Position numbers and translations under genes: made by a program
Part shown: positions 6,388-14,150 of the stretch, one piece after another
Layout: each line of letters opens with the position of its first letter
How positions within the stretch are numbered: position 1 is the stretch's first letter
Assembly: GCA_021816505.1 (NCBI GenBank)
Contig: JAKAXS010000025.1
Location: forward strand, 1-14,150
From: Pseudomonadota bacterium
GTDB taxonomy: Bacteria > Pseudomonadota > Alphaproteobacteria > Rhizobiales > Hyphomicrobiaceae
DNA: 14,150 nucleotides
Direction of reading: 5' to 3'
Notes under the pieces: generated by a model
The model's database searches: none
What the model was told of the DNA's origin: nothing
The model's input: only the letters and a program-made list of their open reading frames with translations

Positions 6388-6966
6388 CTACGGGAGCGGA
6401 GATGGAGCATCGAGGTTCGGAGCGATCGACCGCAGCCGGACGTAAATGGTCTCGCGGCTGACGCCCAGCCTCTTGGCTATCTCGCTTACCGACAGACCTG
6501 ACGCTCGGAGATCCAAGAGCCTGTCGTTGCTAAAGGCCCTCTTGCGTCCCCTATACTTTCCCTCAGTCTTCGCTCGAGCGATCCCTGCTCTCTGCCGCTC
6601 CAGCATAAGTTCTCTCTCGAACTCGGCGACGCTTCCCAGGACGTTCAGGATTAGCTTGCTCGTGGCCGTCGAGGTGTCCAGCCCCATCGCAAGCACGCGA
6701 AGCGAAGCACCCGCCTTCGTGATCCCCTCGACTGTTTTCATGAGGTCGGCCATCGAGCGGGCAAGGCGGTCCAGCTTCGTGACGATCACAACGTCGCCAG
6801 ACCGAAGAGCCGCCATCATCGCCTCAAACTGAGGTCGAGAAGCTGCGACTGCGGATACCTGCTCACGAAAGATCCGCTCCGCACCCGCCGCGTGAAGTTC
6901 CCGCTGTTGATCTTCGATGCCCGCGTTCTGCTCGACAGTCGAGGTTCTGGCGTAACCGAAATTCAT
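6388..6966 (-). CDS. Small serine recombinase (resolvase/invertase family)
   Basis: The protein is 192 residues, the length of Tn3-type resolvases and DNA invertases. It starts NFGYARTSTVEQN, which holds the nucleophile serine (S9 from the chosen start) next to R7. KLDRLARS (64-71) carries the two further active-site arginines (R67 and R70), and VAEFERELMLERQRAGIARA (about 113-132) is the long dimer helix. The C-terminus is a Hin-type HTH (LLDLRASGLSVSEIAKRLGV, then SRETIY). I chose the ATG at 6966 rather than 6972 because GGAGG (complement of 6973-6977) is six bases before it. The active site is complete. It is on the strand opposite secF and faces it. Whether it serves a transposon or the neighbouring gene block cannot be told; no transposase is present. 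Confidence 0.92.
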   Translation of the reverse strand: MNFGYARTSTVEQNAGIEDQQRELHAAGAERIFREQVSAVAASRPQFEAMMAALRSGDVVIVTKLDRLARSMADLMKTVEGITKAGASLRVLAMGLDTSTATSKLILNVLGSVAEFERELMLERQRAGIARAKTEGKYRGRKRAFSNDRLLDLRASGLSVSEIAKRLGVSRETIYVRLRSIAPNLDAPSPLP

Positions 6967-7254
6967 CGTCATCCTCCGACGAAGACATCTCTTTTGTTTG
7001 TCAACTTAGACTCTTTGATGTTCCATAGAGTGGCGTGACTGGCCGTCTTGAAGCCAGAAAAATGGGGCATCAGGCGTCAATCAAGTTCAAGTCAGATTAG
7101 GGCAGGCCCTATTCACACATCCGCCGACATCAGGTCGCCCCGCGACAAACTCAGGGTGTCCTCGGGAACGCTTGTTCCTCGGCAACGCCGACATCGTCCA
7201 CAAACCTCAAGATTCTGCACGCTTCTTCTCAGAAGACGATCAGGCCGCCTAGCG
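6967..7254. other. Gap between the GIY-YIG-like gene and the recombinase gene
   Basis: I see no gene here. On the - strand a TTGACA hexamer (complement of 6999-7004) could be a -35 for the recombinase, but no matching -10 is present. GGAAC/GTTCC (7165-7169 and 7174-7178) and CTTCT/AGAAG (7222-7235) are short hairpins without T-runs. The region upstream of a resolvase is where a crossover (res) site would be expected, but I could not identify one. Confidence 0.4.
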
Positions 7255-8412
7255 CTAACCGCTTTTGCGTTCGTCGACCGCTGCGCACGCAAGTTGCCAG
7301 GCTCGGTCGATCACCTCATCGGATGCCAGATAAAACTCGGCATCCAGCCACTGGCCGTACCTAGCAAGATGCTTCTTCATCGCATATTCGCCACGCAGCG
7401 CGATCGTATGGCTCGCGCAAGGCGTCATTCCGCACATTTGGCTGGAGCGGTCGATGCACCACTTGAATGCGCCTTTCGGCAAAGCCTTCTGGAACGCCTG
7501 CCGCCGTGTCTCCGGGCAAGCCCCTACACCGACTTTAACGATCCTCTTACTTCCCGCCGGTTCACCCAGCATTGCGCTGACATCGCCTTCTAACCTGAGG
7601 ATATAGAGCTCCCGCTCGAGCCATTCAGTCGCTCCCCTAACAACGTGCTCCTTCTTGCTGGCATTACCTCCCCGAACCATCCCCTTAGACGGTCCGGGTT
7701 CTCGCGAATTGCCACCCAGCACGAAGGGTGAGTAGATCTCGACCTCCGCCCGTCGCAAGTCGCGCAGCAGGCGAATCTGCGCCAGATCACTAATAATGAC
7801 TCCCTGTGCCCCAACCGATACCGATTTGGCGGGAACTGCGTAATCCGGATAGAATTCGGAAATCTCAAGTTGGTCCTGCGGCAGGAAGATGAAGGCCCGC
7901 AGCGCCCGGACAGCATGTCGCCACTTATCGGGCTGCCGAGGGTGCTGCCCCGGATGCGTGAAGAGATCCCGGTCGCCCGTCTGGTGGCTGGTCAGATAGC
8001 AGCCCACTACCTTCCCACGCATCATCTCGCCGGCCGTGCTTTTCGTCTTCGTAACTGCGCACACCGTAATGAACGGATCGGTCAGTTGCTTCAACAGGCT
8101 GTCACGCCGCGAACGGCCTCTATCGTTTGACCAACCCACCGCCGCCCACGTCTCCGGCGTCCAGTCCCAGAACGTCGTAAACAACACACTGTAGCCTCGC
8201 TCCCACAAGTCGTCGAGAGTCCCCTCGTGTGCGATTTCGAAGGCGCGCACGCTGCCGTAGTCCCGGACGATGAGGGGCGGGGCGAAGATCATAAGCTCTT
8301 CGCCTGCGCCCGCCCAACCGTGCGCCTCGAACATAGGACGATATCCGCCGTAGACATCCTTCGCGATCCGGCTGATGACCTTCGCATCATCCCCCTGTCG
8401 ATAGTTCGCCAC
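7255..8412 (-). CDS. Uncharacterised protein with a C-terminal GIY-YIG-like domain
   Basis: The 385-residue product starts at GTG 8412, which shares one base with the TAG stop of the upstream helicase gene, and GGAAGG lies just before it, so translation is probably coupled. Residues about 267-364 resemble the T5orf172/MUG113 branch of GIY-YIG nucleases: ELYIL (268-272) in place of GIY, VKVG (292-295) in place of YIG, ACPETRRQAFQKALP (298-312) with conserved arginines, GEYAMKKHL (341-349) with the candidate metal-binding E342, and AEFYLAS (358-364). I cannot assign the N-terminal 260 residues. They contain conserved-looking stretches (PPLIVRDYGSVRAFE, WDWTPETWAAVGW, and GKVVGCYLTSH followed by a Trp-containing segment) that could be a ligand or modified-base reader, but that is a guess. 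It is probably the last gene of the operon and a candidate nuclease effector. Confidence 0.75.
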   Translation of the reverse strand: MANYRQGDDAKVISRIAKDVYGGYRPMFEAHGWAGAGEELMIFAPPLIVRDYGSVRAFEIAHEGTLDDLWERGYSVLFTTFWDWTPETWAAVGWSNDRGRSRRDSLLKQLTDPFITVCAVTKTKSTAGEMMRGKVVGCYLTSHQTGDRDLFTHPGQHPRQPDKWRHAVRALRAFIFLPQDQLEISEFYPDYAVPAKSVSVGAQGVIISDLAQIRLLRDLRRAEVEIYSPFVLGGNSREPGPSKGMVRGGNASKKEHVVRGATEWLERELYILRLEGDVSAMLGEPAGSKRIVKVGVGACPETRRQAFQKALPKGAFKWCIDRSSQMCGMTPCASHTIALRGEYAMKKHLARYGQWLDAEFYLASDEVIDRAWQLACAAVDERKSG

Positions 8413-11400
8413 TAGATGCCGCCTTCCGTGTCAAAAACATCAATCCCGCAATCTGTTAGAAAAATGGGATCAGAGCGCTGGCCCCGCCTCGCATAGGCTT
8501 CTGCCCAGCAAAGGGCGTTGACAAGCCTGACCTGCTCGATTGTCCGGCATGGAACTTCTAACAGGCGAGGGCTGGCGACGATGATTGCGAGTCCTTGAGC
8601 GCGAGAGATCGCCACATTGAGCCGGTTTCTGCTGAACAGGAATTTGTGGTCGCGCGGCATTTCTTCGGCACTTGACGTTGTCATCGACAGGATCACGATT
8701 GGCGCTTCCTGTCCCTGGAATTTGTCGACGGTACCGATTTTGGCTCCGGCAGGCAGCACGGCTTCCAGGGCGGCGACCTGTATATTGTACGGTGTTACGA
8801 CGAGGATCTCGTCAATTGTGACTGGCTTCTCGACGCCGTAGCGATCGACCCATCTCTGCCGAATCAGGCTGTCAACAATGTCTGCGACAACAGCCGCTTC
8901 CTCGTCCGAGCGCTGCGCACATCCTTCGTGGCAAACCTCGACGAAAGATAGCCCGGCGGTTTTGATCGCCGGGTGGCAGTCCGCCGACAGGATCAACCCT
9001 TGCACGTCGTTGCCCGGTGCAGGCTCAAGACGACCTTCGTAAAAGGCTGCCGAGATGAAGCCACAGACTGCAGGATGCATGCGGCGGCTAGCTGGCAGGA
9101 ATATTCCGAGATCCGGCGGCACCGTCGGGAGTTGACCCAGTACATACTCAAGTGCCGACGAGCCCGATTCTCCAGGATGGGCTCCCTTGACGGGTTGTCC
9201 AAGCTGCATCTGGTCGCCAACCAGGACCAGGTTGCGAGCACTCGTACCCATCGCGACAATATTGCCAAGGGAAACTTGTCCCGCCTCGTCGACAAACAGG
9301 TAGTCGAGCTGTCCGTCGAGGTCAGGACGAGAGAAGAGCCACGCAGTACCCGCGATGAGCTGGTGACCTGCCACGTCGTCATTGTCCGTGGTGTTTTCGA
9401 TCAACTTGCCATCAAAGAACTGGCTCTCCTTCGTCGATTTCTTGATTCCCCAGAATCTGAAGCCACGAGACATCGCAACTAATTCAACTTCCTCAAGTAG
9501 TTTGTTGATGGCCTTGTGTGAGTTTGACGCTACTCCAACCTTCATGCCCGCTTCGAGCAGCGCTACAATGGCCCGTCCACTCGTGTAGGTCTTACCCGCA
9601 CCAGGAGGGCCCTGGACTACAAGGTAGCTATTGTCGAGTGCCGAGACGGCTGCAACGGCTCGCGCTACAGCGTCACCCTGAATATCAACCAGTGCAACAC
9701 CGCCGGCAAGGCGAGGCGGGCTTTTCTCCAGCATGTCCCGAATGGCGCGATACGACTTGCCATTACCGGTGAACGCTTCGGCGACCCTGAAGATTGCATC
9801 TTTCAGAACTGTTGCGCCGATAGGCTTGGGTGGAAGCAACGAGAAGCGCTCGGGCAGTTCACCGCTTCTTTTGCCGCGCTTAATCTGAATGCGTCGTGTC
9901 TTCTCGTCAATGTCTACGATCTCGCCAGCTGGCAGAAGCGTTTCGGACAGAAGGGGTTTGTCATCATCCCGGAGCTTGAAGTCCTGAGCCGGGAAGCCGT
10001 AGGTGTAGACATATGACTGCTTGATCAAGGTGGGGGACACGCCTAGAGCATGCAGGCCTCCCAAGCATTCCGCGTCGTCGATGAGTTCTTCCTCAGGGCG
10101 GTACTGCCGATCAAACATTGCCCAGTGGTCTGGTTTGGCTTCCCGCCGATGAAACTCCAGCAGGTCTGCGAGCGTCGCGGTGCCGGACGTCTGACAGCGT
10201 AGCAAGGCATCATGCATCTGAGTCGTGCGTAGCTCGGCGGCTTGACGACCCTCTGCTTTTTCGTCCCCCTGAGCTGCCGCATCGGCTGCAGAAAACCACG
10301 TGGCAACTGCAGGGCGGATTGAGATCAGCCAGTCACGAAGGAGCAGGGTCGAGACACAGTCGATCCGGTTATAGTCCTCAATTTCCTGGAGCAGTGTCGG
10401 ATCCTGCAGCTTGCGCCAATTCTCGTAAACAACCACGCTCTGGCCCGCCGTCTTCACCTCTCCCTCACGCTTGGGCATGTAGAAAACTTCCATGTTCTTG
10501 ATCGAGTAGCTGCGCTCCGAAACGCGCACTCCCTCCACCACGACCCGGTAGAGATCGACCAGTTTTTTTCGGCGCAGCAGATCATCAAGCTCAGCCTCAC
10601 GGGTCGCGTGGAAGATCGACAGACGCTTGAGCGCTGATGCCTCGTAGGCGGCATAGTGATAGACATGTGCTTCAGGGTGGCGCTTGAGCCGCTCAACGAC
10701 AAAATCAATCGCATCCTCAAACGCCTTCTTCTCGTCCGCCCGACTGTGAGCCCAAAATTTTGTGAACACGGGCTCATTGGCAGGCCCGCTGATGAAGCCG
10801 AACAGATACTCCAGGCCACCGACAATCAGAGGGTCACCCTCCATGTCAAAGAAGAGGTCGCCGGCGTTTGGTTTGGGCACGCGGCAGAAACCGCGTCCGT
10901 CCGCCAGGGGTAAGATCTCATGCCGGTTGTGACCGTCTTTGAGCCTGGCGACCTGAAGAGCAGCCTGACTGCGCAAGCGCGCCAATATGGCGTCAGGCAG
11001 ACCCTTGACGCTCGGTCCTCTGTATTGAGCCAAGACCTCGATTCTCGAGATACCGGCATCGCGAAGATTGCGGATCTGCGTCGACCGCATGTTCGCAACG
11101 ATGCTCAGGTGTCCGCTCGATTGCCACTGCGCATCGCAGACTGGGAGCCATCGACAGTAGAGACATTGAGCGCACGGCTCGGGAGCGGAATTTTCCGGAG
11201 GCGCTTGGGTGAAACTCACCAGCCTGTGTCCGGCGGCGCGCATGTAATGCGCGTAGTCATGCGTCCTCATGACCGCCTCCGTGCCATCTCCAAGTAGGAC
11301 GCCGACAACGTCCGGGATCCGACCCTGTTCCAGTTCGATCAGCGAGGCATAGACGCCGAGCTGAATCACATGGCTCGGCTTTGCAGTTTGCGAGAGCTTC

Positions 11401-11801
11401 GTATCAAGGACAATGTAGCTCCAAGCACCCAGGTTCGACGGCACTTCGACCTTTCGCAGAAAATCTGAATAGCCATGCCACGGCCGGCCGAGAAGAGCTC
11501 CCTGGTAAATGATATCGACGCCACGTTGCATCGCGTCTCGGGTGGCGGCAACACGGTCCTCGAGCGTGGCGGCTGATGCGATTGTTTCGACACTGAGGCC
11601 TTCAGATCGCAATCGCTGCAAATACGACGCCTCGTGTTCCAAGCCCTTCTGCTGCAATAGCTCGGTGTGGGGGTCGTGTTGTTCGGGAGCTTTAGGGCCT
11701 CCACGCGCTGCTTTCAAATCCAGAAGCGTCGCATGCCGGCACCCGAGGAAAGTGACCAAATCACTCGCTGAAAATAATAGTTCGCCATCATTGATCTGCA
11801 T
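8412..11801 (-). CDS. RecB/Cas4-like nuclease, DEDD exonuclease and SF1 helicase fusion (TM0106-type)
   Basis: I chose ATG 11801 (1129 residues) because AGAGGA sits four bases before it; ATG 11834 has no such site. The N-terminus is a Cas4/RecB-like PD-(D/E)XK domain: D113, LDTK with D133 and K135, QLGVY at 147-151, and four cysteines (C21, C210, C213, C222, with C216 between) fitting an Fe-S cluster. A DEDD (RNase H-like) exonuclease follows, with FFDMEGD (D319, E321) and YNRID (D481). The C-terminal third is a Dna2/Nam7-type SF1 helicase: GPPGAGKT (731-738), VDEAGQ (837-842), GDQMQL (862-867), TVDKFQGQE (1024-1032) and NVAISRA (1062-1068, R1067). All key residues appear intact. This layout is that of TM0106-type proteins, which likely unwind and degrade DNA. 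It lies 53 bases after the SNF2 gene and overlaps the next gene by one base. Confidence 0.9.
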   Translation of the reverse strand: MQINDGELLFSASDLVTFLGCRHATLLDLKAARGGPKAPEQHDPHTELLQQKGLEHEASYLQRLRSEGLSVETIASAATLEDRVAATRDAMQRGVDIIYQGALLGRPWHGYSDFLRKVEVPSNLGAWSYIVLDTKLSQTAKPSHVIQLGVYASLIELEQGRIPDVVGVLLGDGTEAVMRTHDYAHYMRAAGHRLVSFTQAPPENSAPEPCAQCLYCRWLPVCDAQWQSSGHLSIVANMRSTQIRNLRDAGISRIEVLAQYRGPSVKGLPDAILARLRSQAALQVARLKDGHNRHEILPLADGRGFCRVPKPNAGDLFFDMEGDPLIVGGLEYLFGFISGPANEPVFTKFWAHSRADEKKAFEDAIDFVVERLKRHPEAHVYHYAAYEASALKRLSIFHATREAELDDLLRRKKLVDLYRVVVEGVRVSERSYSIKNMEVFYMPKREGEVKTAGQSVVVYENWRKLQDPTLLQEIEDYNRIDCVSTLLLRDWLISIRPAVATWFSAADAAAQGDEKAEGRQAAELRTTQMHDALLRCQTSGTATLADLLEFHRREAKPDHWAMFDRQYRPEEELIDDAECLGGLHALGVSPTLIKQSYVYTYGFPAQDFKLRDDDKPLLSETLLPAGEIVDIDEKTRRIQIKRGKRSGELPERFSLLPPKPIGATVLKDAIFRVAEAFTGNGKSYRAIRDMLEKSPPRLAGGVALVDIQGDAVARAVAAVSALDNSYLVVQGPPGAGKTYTSGRAIVALLEAGMKVGVASNSHKAINKLLEEVELVAMSRGFRFWGIKKSTKESQFFDGKLIENTTDNDDVAGHQLIAGTAWLFSRPDLDGQLDYLFVDEAGQVSLGNIVAMGTSARNLVLVGDQMQLGQPVKGAHPGESGSSALEYVLGQLPTVPPDLGIFLPASRRMHPAVCGFISAAFYEGRLEPAPGNDVQGLILSADCHPAIKTAGLSFVEVCHEGCAQRSDEEAAVVADIVDSLIRQRWVDRYGVEKPVTIDEILVVTPYNIQVAALEAVLPAGAKIGTVDKFQGQEAPIVILSMTTSSAEEMPRDHKFLFSRNRLNVAISRAQGLAIIVASPRLLEVPCRTIEQVRLVNALCWAEAYARRGQRSDPIFLTDCGIDVFDTEGGI

Positions 11802-11805
11802 GAAA

Positions 11806-11811
11806 TCCTCT
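11806..11811 (-). promoter_or_regulatory. Ribosome binding site that sets the nuclease-helicase start
   Basis: AGAGGA on the - strand lies four bases before ATG 11801, and the protein then begins MQINDGELLFSASDL, as expected for the start of a Cas4-like domain. The upstream ATG at 11834 would add 11 residues with no ribosome binding site. Confidence 0.6.
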
Positions 11812-11854
11812 GACGCCAGGGCATCACGCGGCATGGCACATTCTGGGCGACAAT

Positions 11855-14150
11855 CTAAGAGTGCTTTGATGCCCAGCCGTGAACGGTCGTCTTCCCCATT
11901 GTGATGCGGCCGATGAGGGCTTTGTCGGTGAGCGAGTAAAGAGCACCGACGTGATTTGTACGAAGGCCAAGCAACGACTTGACTTCACCCCGCAATGCCA
12001 AAACGTTCCCATCAGGAGAGGCTGCTGCGTTGACGACGCGGCAGCGAGAGCCATTCAATGCGGCGGAAATCGTGGAGCCGATCACCTCCCAACCCTGCGC
12101 ATGTTCGGTTGAATGTCTGACACCATCGAGCAGCTCGATGAGTGGACGCAGCGCGCCTTGCGGTGCAAGCAATGACGCATGAACGAGGAGGCTTGTAAGC
12201 TGGCACGTTCGCAAGTCCGCGGGATGCGTATTGCGGCCGGTCCAGGTGCAGCTGACCGCTTCCTCCGGCAAGCACGCCGCACCGGATGTTGATTTGATCG
12301 CGAGAGAGTCAAGAACTGGCCGGTCGGACAATGAGCTTCGCGTGAACAACCAGAACGCGCCACGCTGTCCAGAATGTCCGCACGTCAGCATCTGGGACGG
12401 ATGGATCCGTTGTTGGGTAAGGCCGCAAGTTTCGAGGACGCCGGGGCGAACGCGCATTCCGGAAACCGAGCAAACCTCCGCTTCTAACTTGGCGATAGGC
12501 AGACGTGTCTCTGCGCATGTCTCGAATTCATTGTGATGGCCCGATTGGCCCGACACCGAAGACGCGGCAGATTGATCGGACCGATAAGCTTTGCCGCTCA
12601 CCTCGCTCACGGCCAAGTGGACACTGAGAACGGTATCCCCCGTGAACGCGCATCGTCCAAAATGTTCCGGCTCCGCCTTGGCGCCGGTTAGCGCGCAGGT
12701 CTTTAGAAGACCCGAGAGTACCCAGCCGCCAGTGATGGATGACTGTGCCACCTCATCGAGCAGCGCTTGCTTCTGAGACAGCTGGCAACGTGTTGCCTGG
12801 CTTGGAATGGCGCGTCGACCACTGACTTCCGATTCAACTAGCAAATGTCGTAGTGCTGAGGTGCCGGTGACTTGGCACGTCTCCATGCAATCGAGGGGAG
12901 CCGATGTGTTCGACAGTCCGCAAATTGCAATCTCGGGGCCGGCAAGTTCCGCTGTCGAAGGTCGAACGCTGACGTCGCTGTGATAGAGCTTACCATCGCT
13001 GAGACGATAGCGAATAAGGGCGCTAGCTGTGCGCCGTACGCGGCCCTTGAGTGCGACGAGGGACATATCCAACCGAGGTGTAAATTCATCCTTGAGTTTC
13101 GAGGCCCGGCGGACGTCGTCGCCTGCGGCAGCCACCTCGATTGCACGTCGTTCTAAGTAGAATCGGCAGAATTCTGCGATCGCATCATCGTTCGCGGCCG
13201 CTCGTTCCAGCTCAAGCGGGTCGATACCGACCTCGGCCACGCTTTGTAAGACATTGGGTAGTGAGGATAGGGCATGGCGACCACGAAGCGGCGCCGCGGT
13301 CTTCGTGCGGTAAGCGAGCGAGACAAGGCGCTCGTAACTGTCGTGCTGCACTGTCGCGCGCACGCGAACCAGAGCATACCCATCGAAGTCGAGGGTAACT
13401 GACTGGATATCGTGGCCGTCGAAACGGGCATTGAACTGCGAGACCCACTGTGTCGCTGTGTTGACGATTTCGGTCTCAGGCGCCCGGTCTAGGTCCTCGA
13501 CTATGTGAAGTCCGGAGGAAACAACCTCGTCGACCAAACGTGAAAAACCGGCGGATTGTGGAGTTAATAACGTCCCGAACCCCGCTGCTGGTTCTGTCAC
13601 GACCCTTTCCGTAACGCCGTCTCTCGTAATATCGAAAGAGGTTTTGGAGAGGGGAACGACCGTGGCCCCGAGGTATTTGAACGCTGCTGGCACAAAGTCC
13701 GAGACGTCCATGGAACGCTCCTGAGAGGGGAGCGTTGGCGCCCTGGGACCGACCGTTGCCTGGCCGTCCCCTAGCAGGCTATTGATGTTATCTCGTTCTG
13801 CCTCAAGTTCATGCCGTGCTTTTTCGATACTTTCAGACTCGAGCCGGACGGCCTCTTGAGTATCCTTTCCTTCCAACGCCGCAACGACGAGGCGGCGCAC
13901 CTTCTCTTCGAAGTTCTCCGAGTCGTCGCCAACGCCAGAGGCCTCAAGCAGCGACTCCAGATCGCCGATGGCGTGCGAAGCCATCTGCAGTTTTTCCATA
14001 AGGCGGCCGACAATGTACTCTTCGAATGTCCCCTGCAGCATGACGTTAAAGATGGCCACGCTTTTGTGGGCGGAGGCTAGGCGCTGGACACGGCCAATTC
14101 GCTGCTCGACGATCATCGGATTCCACGGCAGGTCATAATTGACCAGAACG
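11855..14150 (-). CDS. SNF2-type helicase, C-terminal part, with a 15-residue repeat array
   Basis: The gene runs off the right edge; 764 codons are visible and the ATPase domain is outside. The visible start reads NYDLPWNPMIVEQRIGRVQR, the motif V-VI region of SNF2/RapA-type superfamily 2 helicases, which move along double-stranded DNA. Counting from the Met of NPMIVEQ as 1, residues 60-115 are charged and probably coiled coil, and 135-390 form a domain I do not recognise. Residues 399-652 are an array of about 17 units of 15 residues with the pattern [C/S]-x-[V/L]-[S/T]-G. A final domain (about 668-753) contains SPDGNVLALRGEVKSLLGLR. The cysteines may bind zinc, though many units have Ser instead. 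It lies 53 bases upstream of the nuclease-helicase gene and is probably the translocase of the same system. The promoter must lie beyond the window. Confidence 0.88.
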   Translation of the reverse strand, partial: VLVNYDLPWNPMIVEQRIGRVQRLASAHKSVAIFNVMLQGTFEEYIVGRLMEKLQMASHAIGDLESLLEASGVGDDSENFEEKVRRLVVAALEGKDTQEAVRLESESIEKARHELEAERDNINSLLGDGQATVGPRAPTLPSQERSMDVSDFVPAAFKYLGATVVPLSKTSFDITRDGVTERVVTEPAAGFGTLLTPQSAGFSRLVDEVVSSGLHIVEDLDRAPETEIVNTATQWVSQFNARFDGHDIQSVTLDFDGYALVRVRATVQHDSYERLVSLAYRTKTAAPLRGRHALSSLPNVLQSVAEVGIDPLELERAAANDDAIAEFCRFYLERRAIEVAAAGDDVRRASKLKDEFTPRLDMSLVALKGRVRRTASALIRYRLSDGKLYHSDVSVRPSTAELAGPEIAICGLSNTSAPLDCMETCQVTGTSALRHLLVESEVSGRRAIPSQATRCQLSQKQALLDEVAQSSITGGWVLSGLLKTCALTGAKAEPEHFGRCAFTGDTVLSVHLAVSEVSGKAYRSDQSAASSVSGQSGHHNEFETCAETRLPIAKLEAEVCSVSGMRVRPGVLETCGLTQQRIHPSQMLTCGHSGQRGAFWLFTRSSLSDRPVLDSLAIKSTSGAACLPEEAVSCTWTGRNTHPADLRTCQLTSLLVHASLLAPQGALRPLIELLDGVRHSTEHAQGWEVIGSTISAALNGSRCRVVNAAASPDGNVLALRGEVKSLLGLRTNHVGALYSLTDKALIGRITMGKTTVHGWASKHS
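12161..12922 (-). repeat. Coding tandem repeat, 15 residues (45 bases) per unit, about 17 units
   Basis: Counting from the Met of NPMIVEQ as 1, unit starts fall at residues 399, 414, 429, 444, 459, 474, 489, 504, 519, 534, 549, 564, 579, 594, 609, 623 and 638. That is exactly 15 apart except for one 14-residue unit. Position 1 is Cys in 11 units and Ser in 6; position 4 is nearly always Ser or Thr; position 5 is Gly in 11. Pro or Leu is frequent near position 10 and Leu near 13. At DNA level the units have diverged, so the repeat is old and kept at protein level. Confidence 0.85.

Noticed and set aside
7048..7593. A 181-codon open frame on the + strand
   Set aside because: Most of it is antisense to the C-terminus of the GIY-YIG-like gene, which has domain support. 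It has no ribosome binding site and its composition is shadow-like.
8412..11801. A Cas4 gene implying a CRISPR locus
   Set aside because: The Cas4-like part belongs to a TM0106-type fusion, and I found no direct-repeat array or other cas gene.
7255..14150. Classification as DISARM or Dpd
   Set aside because: Both include an SNF2-type helicase, but none of the other hallmark genes (for DISARM a DUF1998 protein, a PLD protein or a methylase) is visible. Genes beyond the right edge could change this.

Overview
The window looks like alphaproteobacterial DNA, most likely from a sphingomonad. It is G+C-rich, genes often overlap by 1 to 14 bases, GTG and TTG starts occur, and the NhaA and SecF sequences and the small XRE and HGG proteins are of types I associate with Sphingomonadales and relatives. 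This assignment is inference. There are no rRNA genes, no tRNA I could recognise, and no CRISPR array.

Left block (1-3183, + strand): a tightly packed operon of mobile-element type. It holds a hypothetical gene, an excisionase/AlpA-like HTH gene, a second hypothetical gene, and a gene for a DnaB N-terminal-like domain joined to a RepA-type AAA ATPase with an HTH tail. It ends with an XRE regulator fused in frame to a small HGG-motif protein. The DnaB-N/ATPase gene is split by one in-frame TAG at 1397-1399, so it is broken, or reads through, in this copy. The block resembles the replication and regulation part of an integrated plasmid, ICE or phage remnant.

Middle block (3561-6169, + strand): nhaA (Na+/H+ antiporter), a small signal-peptide protein that overlaps it by four bases, and an orphan secF with no secD. 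A degenerate 32-base dyad repeat lies on each side of this block (3336-3367 and 6338-6369). A serine recombinase gene follows on the - strand (6388-6966).

Right block (7255-14150, - strand, transcribed from right to left): three genes in an apparent operon. The first is the C-terminal 764 residues of an SNF2-type helicase, whose start lies beyond the right edge. The second is a ~1130-residue fusion of a Cas4/RecB-like nuclease, a DEDD exonuclease and an SF1 helicase. The third is a 385-residue protein with a GIY-YIG-like C-terminal domain, whose start overlaps the preceding stop (TAGTG). The SNF2 protein carries a regular array of about 17 units of 15 residues with the pattern [C/S]-x-[V/L]-[S/T]-G. 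Two helicases, up to three nuclease domains and recombination genes nearby suggest an anti-phage or anti-plasmid system. I could not match it to a named one, and it is the best candidate here for an undescribed system.
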